From a virus, in the IMG/VR virus record IMGVR_UViG_3300011114_000582, positions 1 through 56,931 of that record: a DNA stretch of 56,931 bases; one strand, written 5' to 3'. Shown here one piece after another: positions 7,386 through 15,675 of this stretch. The notes under the pieces were generated by a model, which saw only the letters and a program-made list of their open reading frames with translations, was not told the DNA's origin and did no database searches. Every line of letters begins with the position of its first letter. Positions within the stretch are counted from its first letter, which is position 1. Position numbers and translations under genes: made by a program.

Positions 7386-9823
7386 TGTCAGCACAAGTAG
7401 CCATTACCCAACTACCCGCCGCCGGTGCAATCACTGGCACTGAGGCGGTCCCGATTGTACAGAACGGTGTGACGGTTCAGACGACGACCGGCGCGATCTC
7501 GGCGTCTCCATCGCAGACGCAGACATTCCTAACCAAAAATCAAGAGCCTACACTTCCCAACAGTCGCTACCTGTCCACTACGTCCGGTCTGACCTTGACC
7601 GACGGCGGGGCACAGTCTTTCTATCGAATCGCGCTCGATGGTGCGGCGGCGAGTCTTAACACCGCTGGCGGTGGTATCATTGTCAAAGACAGTAGCAATA
7701 CAGTCATCAACCGCTCGATCGCAGTGTCGGGCAGTGGTCTAAGCGTTTCTAACGGCGATGGCACAGGCGGTAATCCGACGCTTGAATTGACTGGTATCGC
7801 GGCCTCTATCGCCGCGCTGTCCGGCACTGGCATGCTGGCGATTACCGGTGGTGGTACTTCGATTTCGGGCCGTACGCTAGCGGGAACCGCGAACCAGATC
7901 AACATTGCGAACGCTAACGGTGCGGCAAGTGCTCCGGTGTTTAGCATCGCGGATGACGCGGTACTTCCCGGTACTGGAGGCGTTGTAGTTCCTAATGGTA
8001 CCACCGCACAGACTCCATCGGGCACTTCTGGTCAAATCAGATATAACACTGACTCACAACTATTCGAAGGCTTTGCGAATGGCTCTTGGACGCCCTTCAG
8101 CTTAGCCGGTGGCGTGTCTACCTTTAGCGCGGGATCAACTGGGCTTACCCCATCCGCGCCCGCCAGTGGTGTGGTGACACTCGGCGGTACATTGAACGTA
8201 TCGAGTGGCGGTACTGGCGCGAATACTCTCACTGGATATATTAAGGGATCCGGAACTTCGTCAATGACGGCCAGTGCTACAATCCCAAATACGGATATTA
8301 CTGGCTTGGGTACAATGTCCACGCAGAATGCTAGCGCAGTCGCGATTACTGGTGGGACGATTACTGGCGCAACGGTCACTGGTGGGACTATCGACAATAC
8401 CACGATTGGTGCTACGACAGCCGCCGCCGGTACTTTTACTAGCGTAGCGATGACTACAGGTACGATCGCTACCGCCCCCTCTTCGAACACAGACATCGTA
8501 AACAAAGAATATGCCGACTCGATTGCTTCGGGTCTAAATTTCCATCCAGCTTGCGATTACGCGACGACGGCGGATCTGGGCACTGTTCTGTACAACAATG
8601 GTGTGTCGGGTGTCGGTGCGACATTGACCAAGACTGTGCCTTTATCTACGCTGACAATTGATGGTCATACGTTTGTAAGTGGCGATATTGGCAAGCGCGT
8701 GTTGCTCAAAAACGAGACGAATAGCGCGTACAACGGCGTATATACCGTGACGGCTGTAGGCTCCGGTGTAGCGGCATGGGTTCTTACCCGTGCGACTGAC
8801 TACGATACGAGTGGAACTGGGACCAATGAGATCGACCAAGGCGATTTTGTGTTGGTCTTGTCCGGTTCGGCTAATGCTAACACATCTTGGGTTCAGCAGA
8901 CACCTTTACCTATTACTGTTGGCACAACTGGCATCACCTTTGTTCAGTTCGGCGCGCCTTTGACCTACACTGCTGGTACGGGTTTAAATGAGTCGCCTTC
9001 CTATACATTCAACATTGCTAACACTGGCGTGACTGCGGCGACCTATGGCTCAGCCTCACAAGTCCCAGTACTCGCGGTTAATGCGCAAGGTCAATTAACC
9101 TCGGTCACTAACACTTCGATAGCGATCTCAGCCGGTGCGGTGTCCGGTCTTGCGGCATCTGCGACCACTGACACTACTAACGCATCAAACATTAGCTCCG
9201 GAACGCTTGGAACGGGCCGTTTGAGTGGTTCTTACACTGGCATCACAGGTGTTGGTACACTGACCGCTGGCACATGGAACGGCTCAACAATTGGCATCGG
9301 TTATGGCGGCACAGGTCTGACAGCTACGCCTACCAACGGTCAGTTGGCCATTGGTAATGGTTCTGGTTACACATTGGCGAACCTGACCGCAGGAACGAAC
9401 GTCAGCATCTCAAACACCGCTGGTGGCATCACAATCTCTGCCACACCATCTTTCGGTGGGACTGTGACAAGTGTGGACATGACTGTCCCATCGTTCTTGT
9501 CAGTCTCTGGTAACCCGATCACGACAAGTGGCACTTTGGCTGTTACTTACTCTGGCACAGCTTTGCCAGTGGCTAATGGCGGTACAGGTGCAACAACGCT
9601 TTCAGGCTACTTGTTTGGTAACGGCACAAGCGCAGTAACAGCATCCACGACCATCCCTAATACAGCGATCACTGGTTTGGGAACAATGTCAACACAAAGT
9701 GCTGGCGCAGTAGCTATTACTGGTGGGACAATTAACGGAACATCGATTGGTGCGACAACGACATCAACGGGTGCATTTACTACTGTGACTGCCACTACTG
9801 GCATCTTCGGAGGAACCTTCTAA
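7385..9823 (+). CDS. Long repetitive tail fibre protein
   Basis: An 812-residue, Gly/Thr/Ser/Ala-rich protein with extended fibre character. The N-terminus (VAITQLPAAGAITGTEAVPI) looks like a fibre attachment motif. The shaft contains many copies of short blocks such as (S/N)GGTGA(N/T)TL(T/S)GY and TIPNT(D/A)ITGLGTMSTQ, the latter near residues 300 and 760, typical of trimeric beta-structured fibres. A non-repetitive domain at about 380-520 (ATTADLGTVLYNNG through GDFVLVLSGSANANTSWVQQ) may be a folded knob within the shaft. The C-terminus ends GIFGGTF directly at the next start. Probably a receptor-binding fibre. Confidence 0.78.
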   Translation: MSAQVAITQLPAAGAITGTEAVPIVQNGVTVQTTTGAISASPSQTQTFLTKNQEPTLPNSRYLSTTSGLTLTDGGAQSFYRIALDGAAASLNTAGGGIIVKDSSNTVINRSIAVSGSGLSVSNGDGTGGNPTLELTGIAASIAALSGTGMLAITGGGTSISGRTLAGTANQINIANANGAASAPVFSIADDAVLPGTGGVVVPNGTTAQTPSGTSGQIRYNTDSQLFEGFANGSWTPFSLAGGVSTFSAGSTGLTPSAPASGVVTLGGTLNVSSGGTGANTLTGYIKGSGTSSMTASATIPNTDITGLGTMSTQNASAVAITGGTITGATVTGGTIDNTTIGATTAAAGTFTSVAMTTGTIATAPSSNTDIVNKEYADSIASGLNFHPACDYATTADLGTVLYNNGVSGVGATLTKTVPLSTLTIDGHTFVSGDIGKRVLLKNETNSAYNGVYTVTAVGSGVAAWVLTRATDYDTSGTGTNEIDQGDFVLVLSGSANANTSWVQQTPLPITVGTTGITFVQFGAPLTYTAGTGLNESPSYTFNIANTGVTAATYGSASQVPVLAVNAQGQLTSVTNTSIAISAGAVSGLAASATTDTTNASNISSGTLGTGRLSGSYTGITGVGTLTAGTWNGSTIGIGYGGTGLTATPTNGQLAIGNGSGYTLANLTAGTNVSISNTAGGITISATPSFGGTVTSVDMTVPSFLSVSGNPITTSGTLAVTYSGTALPVANGGTGATTLSGYLFGNGTSAVTASTTIPNTAITGLGTMSTQSAGAVAITGGTINGTSIGATTTSTGAFTTVTATTGIFGGTF

Positions 9824-10287
9824 TGGCGGCTACTGGCTACACCCCAATTTCGCTGTACTACAGCACCACGGCTTCTGCCGTACCTTCTGCTGGCAACCTT
9901 GCTAATGGCGAGCTTGCGCTGAACATTGCTGACATGAAGCTGTATGCAAAGAACGGCTCAGGTGTTGTGACGCTATTGGCATCAAATGCGGCAACGTCTG
10001 GTGTCAGCACCATTTCATTTGGCTCCACGGGCTTAACGCCAAGCACAGCATCAAATGGTGCAATTACTGTGGCAGGTACGTTGGCGGTCTCAAACGGTGG
10101 TACAGGGTCTACTAGCCTGACAGCAAACAATGTGTTGTTGGGTAATGGTACTTCTGCGTTGCAGGCGGTGGCCCCCGGCACCTCGGGCAACATCTTGACC
10201 TCTAACGGCACAACATGGACATCCGCCGCAAACACAGGCGTTTCAACAGGTAAAAGCATCGCAATGGCGATGATCTTCGGGTTCTAA
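9823..10287 (+). CDS. Short fibre-like protein
   Basis: A 154-residue protein. Its N-terminus (ATGYTPISLYYSTTASAVPS then ANGELALNIADMKLYAKNGSG) is a module widespread in phage fibre proteins. The rest has the same SNGGTGSTSLTANN shaft repeat as the longer fibre just upstream. It starts on the last bases of that gene. It may be a short second fibre or a detached C-terminal segment. Codons here are more A/T-ending than in the flanking structural genes. Confidence 0.68.
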   Translation: MAATGYTPISLYYSTTASAVPSAGNLANGELALNIADMKLYAKNGSGVVTLLASNAATSGVSTISFGSTGLTPSTASNGAITVAGTLAVSNGGTGSTSLTANNVLLGNGTSALQAVAPGTSGNILTSNGTTWTSAANTGVSTGKSIAMAMIFGF

Positions 10288-10297
10288 GGAGCAATAA

Positions 10298-10669
10298 ATG
10301 GCAAATCCAAACATCGTAAACGTCACGTCGATCTACGGCAACACGTCTTACCTTATTCCTAGCACGACAAGCGCAACCACTTGGACTGCGTTGACTCCTG
10401 CAACTGGCACTGTTAACAAGATTGACAACATCGTTGCGGCCAATGTGACAGCTTCTGCTGTTGCTGTGACTGTTTCGATCAATAGCGCAACTGGTGGTGG
10501 CGGTACAGCTTACCGCATCGCCTACCAGATCAGCGTCCCTGCCAACGCATCACTCATCATTGTGGACAAGACAACTGCTTTCTACTGCGGTGAAGGTCAA
10601 TCCATTGTGGTGACTGTTGGCACTGGCAGTGCAATTGAATTGACAGCAAGCTACGAAGCAATCACCTGA
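10298..10669 (+). CDS. Small beta-rich fibre-module protein
   Basis: A 123-residue protein with little charge and a strong beta pattern (ANVTASAVAVTVSINSATGG, then ANASLIIVDKTTAFYCGEGQ and a final ELTASYEAIT). It resembles small jelly-roll proteins encoded inside fibre clusters of marine and freshwater phages. AAGGAG at 10286-10291 sets the ATG. Function is unknown; it is likely a minor virion protein or fibre partner. Confidence 0.62.
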   Translation: MANPNIVNVTSIYGNTSYLIPSTTSATTWTALTPATGTVNKIDNIVAANVTASAVAVTVSINSATGGGGTAYRIAYQISVPANASLIIVDKTTAFYCGEGQSIVVTVGTGSAIELTASYEAIT

Positions 10670-10682
10670 TAGGAGCGACTCT

Positions 10683-11819
10683 ATGTCGATGCGCTATCAA
10701 GCCGCCATATTGACGGCATCGTATTTTCCGTTGCAGACGCCTGATGCTCCTACGATTGGTACAGCCACGGCTGGAAATACTCAAGTTTCTGTTGCTTTTA
10801 CCGCCCCTACAAATGTGGGTGGTGGCGCAATCACGTCTTACATTGCGATTGTAAAAAACTCATCAACAGGCGATGTAGTGACAAACACAGGCGCATCTTC
10901 TCCAATTGTCGTAACTGGTTTAACAAATGGGGTTGCTTACACAGCTACCGTATCTGCTACAAATGCTTACGGTACTGGCCCTGCAAGTTCGGCAAGTGGT
11001 TCGTTTACTCCAGCCGCTCCAACTAACCCTTCATCAGTTGAGTATTTAGTAGTTGCTGGTGGCGGTGGTGGTGGTTCAACGCGAGGCGGTGGAGGCGGTG
11101 CAGGCGGCTACAGAACAGCCAGTGGTTTTGCAGTTACTGCTGGAACTCCAATTACCGTTACTGTTGGCGGTGGTGGAACTGGGTGGAATTGGACGACTTC
11201 TGCTCCCGCTGGTGGCAATGGAAGCAATTCTGTATTTAGTTCTATTACTTCTGTTGGCGGTGGTTTGGGTGGTGGTAGAAGCCCGAGTCAAGCAGGCCAA
11301 ACTGGAGGTTCTGGTGGTGGCGGAGAAGGGGATGGAGGAGTTGCGGCAAATGGTGGTGCTGGCACTTCTGGACAAGGAAATTCTGGTGGAACATCTTCTG
11401 GAAACTACGGTTCTGGTGGTGGTGGCGCAGGAGCCGCTGGCGCCAATGCATCAAGCGCAACAACTGCTGGTGGTGTCGGTTTAGCATCTTCAATTTCTGG
11501 CTCTAGCACATATTACGCTGGAGGAGGTGGTGGTGGCGCTTTAACTGGTGCTGGTAGTGCTGGAGGAAATGGCGGAGGTGGTACTGGTGGCAACGGAACT
11601 ACAAATACTGCTGGAACTGATGGAACTTCAAATACTGGTGGCGGTGGTGGCGGCGGCGGCGATAATGCAAATGGTGGCAACGGCGGCTCAGGCATTGTGA
11701 TTATTCGCTACGCTGACACATACTCAGCCGCAACATCTACCACTGGTTCGCCAACAATTACTGTGGGTGGCGGTTATCGTATTTATAAATGGACGGGCAG
11801 TGGCTCGATTACTTTCTAA
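10683..11819 (+). CDS. Fn3 plus glycine-rich tail fibre protein
   Basis: A 378-residue protein in three parts. A fibronectin type III domain lies at about 20-113 (PDAPTIGTATAGNTQVSVAF through GLTNGVAYTATVSATNAYG). A glycine-rich segment follows at about 120-335, starting with the signature SVEYLVVAGGGGGG, as in the Gly-rich receptor-binding tips of some phage adhesins. The C-terminal cap is GSGIVIIRYADT to YKWTGSGSITF. The cap is nearly identical to that of the product at 13403, so the two share a recent origin. Likely a host-recognition protein; glycine-rich loops there can change specificity. Confidence 0.75.
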   Translation: MSMRYQAAILTASYFPLQTPDAPTIGTATAGNTQVSVAFTAPTNVGGGAITSYIAIVKNSSTGDVVTNTGASSPIVVTGLTNGVAYTATVSATNAYGTGPASSASGSFTPAAPTNPSSVEYLVVAGGGGGGSTRGGGGGAGGYRTASGFAVTAGTPITVTVGGGGTGWNWTTSAPAGGNGSNSVFSSITSVGGGLGGGRSPSQAGQTGGSGGGGEGDGGVAANGGAGTSGQGNSGGTSSGNYGSGGGGAGAAGANASSATTAGGVGLASSISGSSTYYAGGGGGGALTGAGSAGGNGGGGTGGNGTTNTAGTDGTSNTGGGGGGGGDNANGGNGGSGIVIIRYADTYSAATSTTGSPTITVGGGYRIYKWTGSGSITF

Positions 11820-11828
11820 GGATAGTCA

Positions 11829-13034
11829 ATGCCTAATTTCAATGGACTTTGGACATCACGACAACAGTTGCAAGCAATTGCGGCCAGTCTTTGGCCGTCC
11901 AAACCCGGTGCGCCAACGATCGGAACCGCAACAGCGGGGAATGCCAGCGCATCCGTAACTTTTACTGCGCCATCGCAAACTGGCTATCCAACAAGTCTTA
12001 CCTATACCGTGACTTCAAGCCCCGGAGGTTTTACTGGCACTGGGTCATCTTCTCCAATTACTGTTTCTGGCTTGACAAATGGAACTGCGTACACATTCAC
12101 AGTAACTGCAACAAATGCAACTGGCACTGGGCCAGCAAGCGGAGCTTCTAATAGCGTAACGCCAGTTGCTCCATCAAGGATTTTCACGATCTCCCCTTCG
12201 GTGTCTGGTAAGTCAACATGGAATCTTGATGTCGACGGGCCTCTTACATTGTCTGCATACGGTGATTGGACTATTACACCAAGTTCCACCTTTTCAGCAT
12301 CAGTCAAAATGTGGGGTGGTGGTGGCGGTCGAGGTAATAACACAGGCGCAACGGGTGGTGGTGGCGGCTATGCGGGTGCTACTGTTTCGTTCACTAACGC
12401 CCAAGCGCACATTCTTTCTGTCGGGCAAGGCGGATTGTTTGGCAATCCATCGGGCAGTGCATTTAATGGTGGCGGCCCCGGTAAAGGGAGTTCGCAAAAT
12501 GCTGGCGGCGGCGCTGGCTACACTGGAATTTTTAGGTCTTCCAAGACACAAGGGAATGCCGTTCTGATCGCTGGTGGTGGCGGTGGCAACGGTTATTCAT
12601 TTGGCACAAACCAAGGTAACGGTGGCGCTGGAGGTGGCTCTAGTGGTCAATCTGGCTATGGCGGAAATCCCGGTGGTGATGTAAACAATCAAGGCACACA
12701 ATCTGCTGGAGGCCCAAGTGGTAGTGGCTCTGCAACTTCTGGCTCTGCATTGCAAGGTGGTGATGGAACTGGTGGCAGTTACAACGGAGGCGGCGGTGGC
12801 GGCTATTACGGTGGTGGTGCTGGCGGTACATTTAGCACCCCGATTAGCACTAATTATGCAGGTGGAGGTGGTGGCTCAGGCTACTACAACCCAACTTACG
12901 CCTCCTCTGCCACACTGACAACTGGCAGTTACTCAACACCCGGCAACAGCGGGGATGCAAATCGCGGAACATCTGGCAATGGTTCAACATCGCAAGATAC
13001 TGCTGGCAATGACGGCAAAATCTACATCGTATAA
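11829..13034 (+). CDS. Second Fn3 plus glycine-rich fibre protein
   Basis: A 401-residue protein beginning MPNFNGLWTSRQQLQAIAAS. An Fn3 domain at about 26-115 shares PGAPTIGTATAGNASASVTF and GLTNGTAYTFTVTATNATGT with the upstream fibre. A link region (IFTISPSVSGKSTWNLDVDG) follows, and residues 155-400 are very glycine-rich (GGGGGRGNNTGATGGGGGYA, many later runs). The C-terminus (AGNDGKIYIV) is different from the caps of its two neighbours. Probable receptor-binding protein, alternative or complementary to the flanking ones. Confidence 0.73.
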   Translation: MPNFNGLWTSRQQLQAIAASLWPSKPGAPTIGTATAGNASASVTFTAPSQTGYPTSLTYTVTSSPGGFTGTGSSSPITVSGLTNGTAYTFTVTATNATGTGPASGASNSVTPVAPSRIFTISPSVSGKSTWNLDVDGPLTLSAYGDWTITPSSTFSASVKMWGGGGGRGNNTGATGGGGGYAGATVSFTNAQAHILSVGQGGLFGNPSGSAFNGGGPGKGSSQNAGGGAGYTGIFRSSKTQGNAVLIAGGGGGNGYSFGTNQGNGGAGGGSSGQSGYGGNPGGDVNNQGTQSAGGPSGSGSATSGSALQGGDGTGGSYNGGGGGGYYGGGAGGTFSTPISTNYAGGGGGSGYYNPTYASSATLTTGSYSTPGNSGDANRGTSGNGSTSQDTAGNDGKIYIV

Positions 13035-13043
13035 AGGACAAAA

Positions 13044-13406
13044 ATGGCACATTACGCACAACTTGATGAAAACAACATCGTCTTGCAAGTCATCGTTGTT
13101 CACAACAACGACTGTATGCTTAATGGTGTAGAAGACGAAGAACGTGGTGAATTGTTTTGTAGAAGTCTTTTTGGCATAGACACCATTTGGAAAAAAACAA
13201 GTTACAACGCAACTATTCGTAAGAACTATGCTGGAATTGGCTACACATACGATGCAACTCGTGATGCATTTATCCCCCCACAGCCATTTGCAAGTTGGAT
13301 TTTGAATGAAAGCAATTGTCATTGGGAATCGCCAACTGCCATGCCTACTGATGGCAAACAATACCAATGGGATGAGTCGTCTACTTCTTGGGTGGAGATT
13401 GTATGA
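13044..13406 (+). CDS. Conserved fibre-associated protein
   Basis: A 120-residue protein of a type common in cyanophage and freshwater phage fibre clusters. It begins AHYAQLDENNIVLQVIVVHN and carries GIGYTYDATRDAFIPPQPF followed by ASWILNESNCHW. Family members are usually annotated as unknown or as tail-fibre domains. It contains paired cysteines and many aromatic residues. The ATG of the next fibre gene lies within its stop (ATGA). A structural role as a fibre tip or assembly partner is likely, not proven. Confidence 0.7.
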   Translation: MAHYAQLDENNIVLQVIVVHNNDCMLNGVEDEERGELFCRSLFGIDTIWKKTSYNATIRKNYAGIGYTYDATRDAFIPPQPFASWILNESNCHWESPTAMPTDGKQYQWDESSTSWVEIV

Positions 13407-14335
13407 GTGAACAATATCCCGGTGGGTTTATAACCAAGACCGCACCAACTGTATCGACATCGTCGGCACAGGGGATGTGGACTCTTTCTCAGCAGGCAGG
13501 TTATCAAAAGCAAGGTGTTTGGCCTCCAACATCTGCGTCTTCTGTTGAATACTTGGTCGTCGCTGGTGGTGGTGGTGGCGGCAATTACGTCGGTGGTGGT
13601 GGTGGCGCTGGTGGTTTTAGAACTGCTACAGGTCTTGCCGTAACTGCGGGTTCTGCAATAACAGTTACCGTTGGTGCAGGTGGTGCAGGAGCCACAACGG
13701 GCGGTCAAGTAAACAACGGTTCAAACTCTGTATTTAGCTCAATCACTTCAACTGGCGGTGGAGGTGGCGGCTCTTATTTTGCTGGTTTTAGAAACGGCGG
13801 TAATGGTGGTTCTGGTGGTGGCGGTTGTCCAACTGGTTCTATTGGTACTGGAGGTACAGGAACATCTGGTCAAGGAAATGCGGGTGGTTTGTCAATTTCT
13901 GTAACTGGTACTGCGGATGATTACAACAGGGGTGGTGGTGGTGGTGGAGCTTCTTCTTCTGGAGCTTATGGAGGTTCTGGCGGTAATGGCGGCTCTGGAA
14001 CATCAAGCAGTATTTCTGGCGCATCTGTAACTTATGCGGGTGGCGGTGGTGCGGGTGTTCAAAACAATACAGAAAGTTCTGGTGGTTCTGGTGGCGGTGG
14101 TTTAGGTGGTGGCGGTAGCATTAACAACGGCGGTGCGGCTACGACTAACACTGGTGGTGGCGGTGGCGGTGGTGGATCTGGGTTCAATGGCGGTAATGGT
14201 GGTTCTGGAATAGTAATTATTCGTTACGCAGACACTTTCCCAGCCGCAACCTCAACCACTGGTTCGCCGACAATCACTGTGGCTGGTGGATACCGCGTAT
14301 ACAAATGGACATCTTCTGGCTCAATCACTTTCTAA
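13403..14335 (+). CDS. Glycine-rich tail fibre protein
   Basis: A 310-residue protein. ATG 13403 is preferred: GGAG at 13394-13397 sits five bases upstream and the start overlaps the previous stop as ATGA. The N-terminus is MSEQYPGGFITKTAPTVSTS, then SVEYLVVAGGGGGG begins a long glycine-rich region (about 48-265). The C-terminal cap (RYADTFPAATSTTGSPTITV to the end) is almost the same as in the product at 10683. It lacks an Fn3 domain. It probably uses a different N-terminal attachment with the same tip, the signature of domain shuffling among adhesins. Confidence 0.73.
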   Translation: MSEQYPGGFITKTAPTVSTSSAQGMWTLSQQAGYQKQGVWPPTSASSVEYLVVAGGGGGGNYVGGGGGAGGFRTATGLAVTAGSAITVTVGAGGAGATTGGQVNNGSNSVFSSITSTGGGGGGSYFAGFRNGGNGGSGGGGCPTGSIGTGGTGTSGQGNAGGLSISVTGTADDYNRGGGGGGASSSGAYGGSGGNGGSGTSSSISGASVTYAGGGGAGVQNNTESSGGSGGGGLGGGGSINNGGAATTNTGGGGGGGGSGFNGGNGGSGIVIIRYADTFPAATSTTGSPTITVAGGYRVYKWTSSGSITF

Positions 14336-14344
14336 GGAATAAAA

Positions 14345-14491
14345 ATGCATCTACAACTACCAATTGAAACAGTCAATCAAGTTCTTGGTTACCTTGGCAC
14401 ACGCCCCTATCAAGAGGTGTACAGCCTGATTCAAGCAATTCAAGACGCCGCAAAACCACCAAAGGTCGAAGATGGAAACAGTGGAGACTAA
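14345..14491 (+). CDS. Small conserved-type protein before lysis genes
   Basis: A 48-residue protein, MHLQLPIETVNQVLGYLGTR at the start, with an AAGGAATAAAA ribosome site before the ATG. The GYLGTRPYQEVYSLIQAIQ core is of a kind often found beside lysis cassettes in phages of Proteobacteria. It overlaps the next small gene by 20 bases. No function is known; position suggests part of the fibre-lysis transition. Confidence 0.6.
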   Translation: MHLQLPIETVNQVLGYLGTRPYQEVYSLIQAIQDAAKPPKVEDGNSGD

Positions 14492-14666
14492 ATTGTCCGT
14501 GCATGAAGCAGTGTGCGCCCAGCGTTACGAGCGTATTAACGAATCGCTGGACAGCGGTAAAAAACGTATGAAGACGATAGAAATATTGCTTTACATCACT
14601 ATTGCCGCAGTGCTTCTTGGTCCCGGCGTTGCCGCCGAGTTTGTTAAAAAGCTATTGGGGATCTAA
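14472..14666 (+). CDS. Small single-TM protein, possible lysis factor
   Basis: A 64-residue protein with a charged N-terminal half (METVETKLSVHEAVCAQRYE) and a C-terminal membrane segment (TIEILLYITIAAVLLGPGVA, about residues 36-55). It starts inside the preceding small gene and ends on the first base of the holin gene, so it belongs to the lysis cassette. It could be a second holin, an antiholin or another lysis regulator. A small phage protein family of this layout exists, but I cannot name its activity. Confidence 0.62.
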   Translation: METVETKLSVHEAVCAQRYERINESLDSGKKRMKTIEILLYITIAAVLLGPGVAAEFVKKLLGI

Positions 14667-15160
14667 TGTTCGAACTCGTAAGTGGTGGACTGTTCGGCGG
14701 TTTGATCGGAGGTCTCTTCCGACTCGCTCCCGAGGTGCTCAAGTATTTCGACAAGAAGAACGAGCGAGAGCATGAACTCGCGATGTTTGCCCGCCAATGT
14801 GAACTCGAGACGCTCCGGGGCCAGCAAAAGCTCGCCGAGATCGGGGCACAACGCGAAGCCGCCGTGGACGTCGGGGTCATGGACGCGTTCAAAGCGGCGA
14901 TCGACCAGCAAGCCGAGATGGTCAAAGCCGCCGGAGGCTGGTCCGCGAGCCTATCAGCTTCCGTCCGACCCGTGGTCACCTACTGGATTATGGCTTTGTG
15001 GTCGTTCATTCACCTCTGGTTCGCGTGGCAAGCTCATCGCGCCGGAGCCTCGCCCGAGGTGGTGTTCAAGACCATGATGACCGTGGACTTCTGCGCTTTG
15101 GTGTCGGGCACCATCAACTACTGGTTCCTCGACCGCACCCTCAAGCAACGCGGGCTATGA
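14666..15160 (+). CDS. Holin, 3-TM type (GTA_holin_3TM-like)
   Basis: A 164-residue protein. A glycine-rich amphipathic N-terminal hydrophobic stretch (SGGLFGGLIGGLF, residues 6-18) is followed by a charged coiled segment (20-75) and two C-terminal membrane helices, SVRPVVTYWIMALWSFIHLW and TMMTVDFCALVSGTINYWFL. The order matches the 3TM holin family of gene-transfer agents and phages (PF11351). Holins form timed holes in the inner membrane that release endolysin. The lysozyme ATG overlaps its stop. The lysozyme has no signal peptide, so it depends on this holin. Confidence 0.75.
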   Translation: MFELVSGGLFGGLIGGLFRLAPEVLKYFDKKNEREHELAMFARQCELETLRGQQKLAEIGAQREAAVDVGVMDAFKAAIDQQAEMVKAAGGWSASLSASVRPVVTYWIMALWSFIHLWFAWQAHRAGASPEVVFKTMMTVDFCALVSGTINYWFLDRTLKQRGL

Positions 15161-15615
15161 ATCTGGAACTGGCCGCCGAACTTTGCCGCAGGTTCGAAGG
15201 CTACCGGGCGAAGCCCTACCTCTGCCCGGCCGGAGTGCCGACTATTGGGTACGGCTCCACATACTACGCTGATGGCCGTAAGGTGACTCTCGAGGACCTC
15301 CCAATGGACGAACCCACGGCTCGTGCGCTCTTAATGGCGGAGTTACTCCACACCTACGCTCCCGGTGCTATACGTCAGTGTCCGAATCTCCTCGTCCTCG
15401 CCGCGCAGGGCGACCCCCGGAAGCTGAATGCGATCGTGGACTTTTGCTACAATCTCGGTATCGGGCGGCTTCAGACCTCGACACTCCGGCGCAAGATCAA
15501 CGCTGGCGACTGGGAGGGCGCGAAAGAGCAATTGATGCTGTGGACCCGGGGTGGCGGCAAGGTGTTGCCGGGGCTACTCAAGAGGCGCACCGCCGAGTGT
15601 GCTTTGCTGGATTGA
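15157..15615 (+). CDS. Endolysin, GH24 lysozyme
   Basis: A 152-residue muramidase that cleaves the MurNAc-GlcNAc bond of peptidoglycan at lysis. Start ATG 15157 overlaps the holin stop. The T4/P22-type active site is visible: Glu14 in RRFEGYR, then position 23 and Thr29 in GVPTIGYG. Position 23 is Cys (AKPYLCPAG) rather than the usual Asp, giving E-x8-C-x5-T, a variant known in GH24 endolysins. The later LNAIVDFCYNLGIG and LMLWTRGGGKVLPGL motifs are typical. There is no N-terminal membrane or signal segment, hence holin-dependent. No spanin genes are seen nearby. Confidence 0.9.
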   Translation: MNLELAAELCRRFEGYRAKPYLCPAGVPTIGYGSTYYADGRKVTLEDLPMDEPTARALLMAELLHTYAPGAIRQCPNLLVLAAQGDPRKLNAIVDFCYNLGIGRLQTSTLRRKINAGDWEGAKEQLMLWTRGGGKVLPGLLKRRTAECALLD

Positions 15616-15640
15616 CCTGATGCTAAAAACATGGTATAAT
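15612..15640 (+). promoter_or_regulatory. Strong sigma70 promoter in lysis-tail junction
   Basis: TTGACC (15612-15617), a 17-base spacer, then TATAAT (15635-15640) with an extended -10 (TGG). The -35 overlaps the lysozyme stop codon. Initiation near 15647 would give a short leader with GAAGGA before ATG 15676. It supplies the adaptor, nozzle and ejection genes independently of upstream terminators. Confidence 0.8.
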
Positions 15641-15675
15641 TTCGTCCAACGTTGCCATTCGTGTGAAGGACTTCT

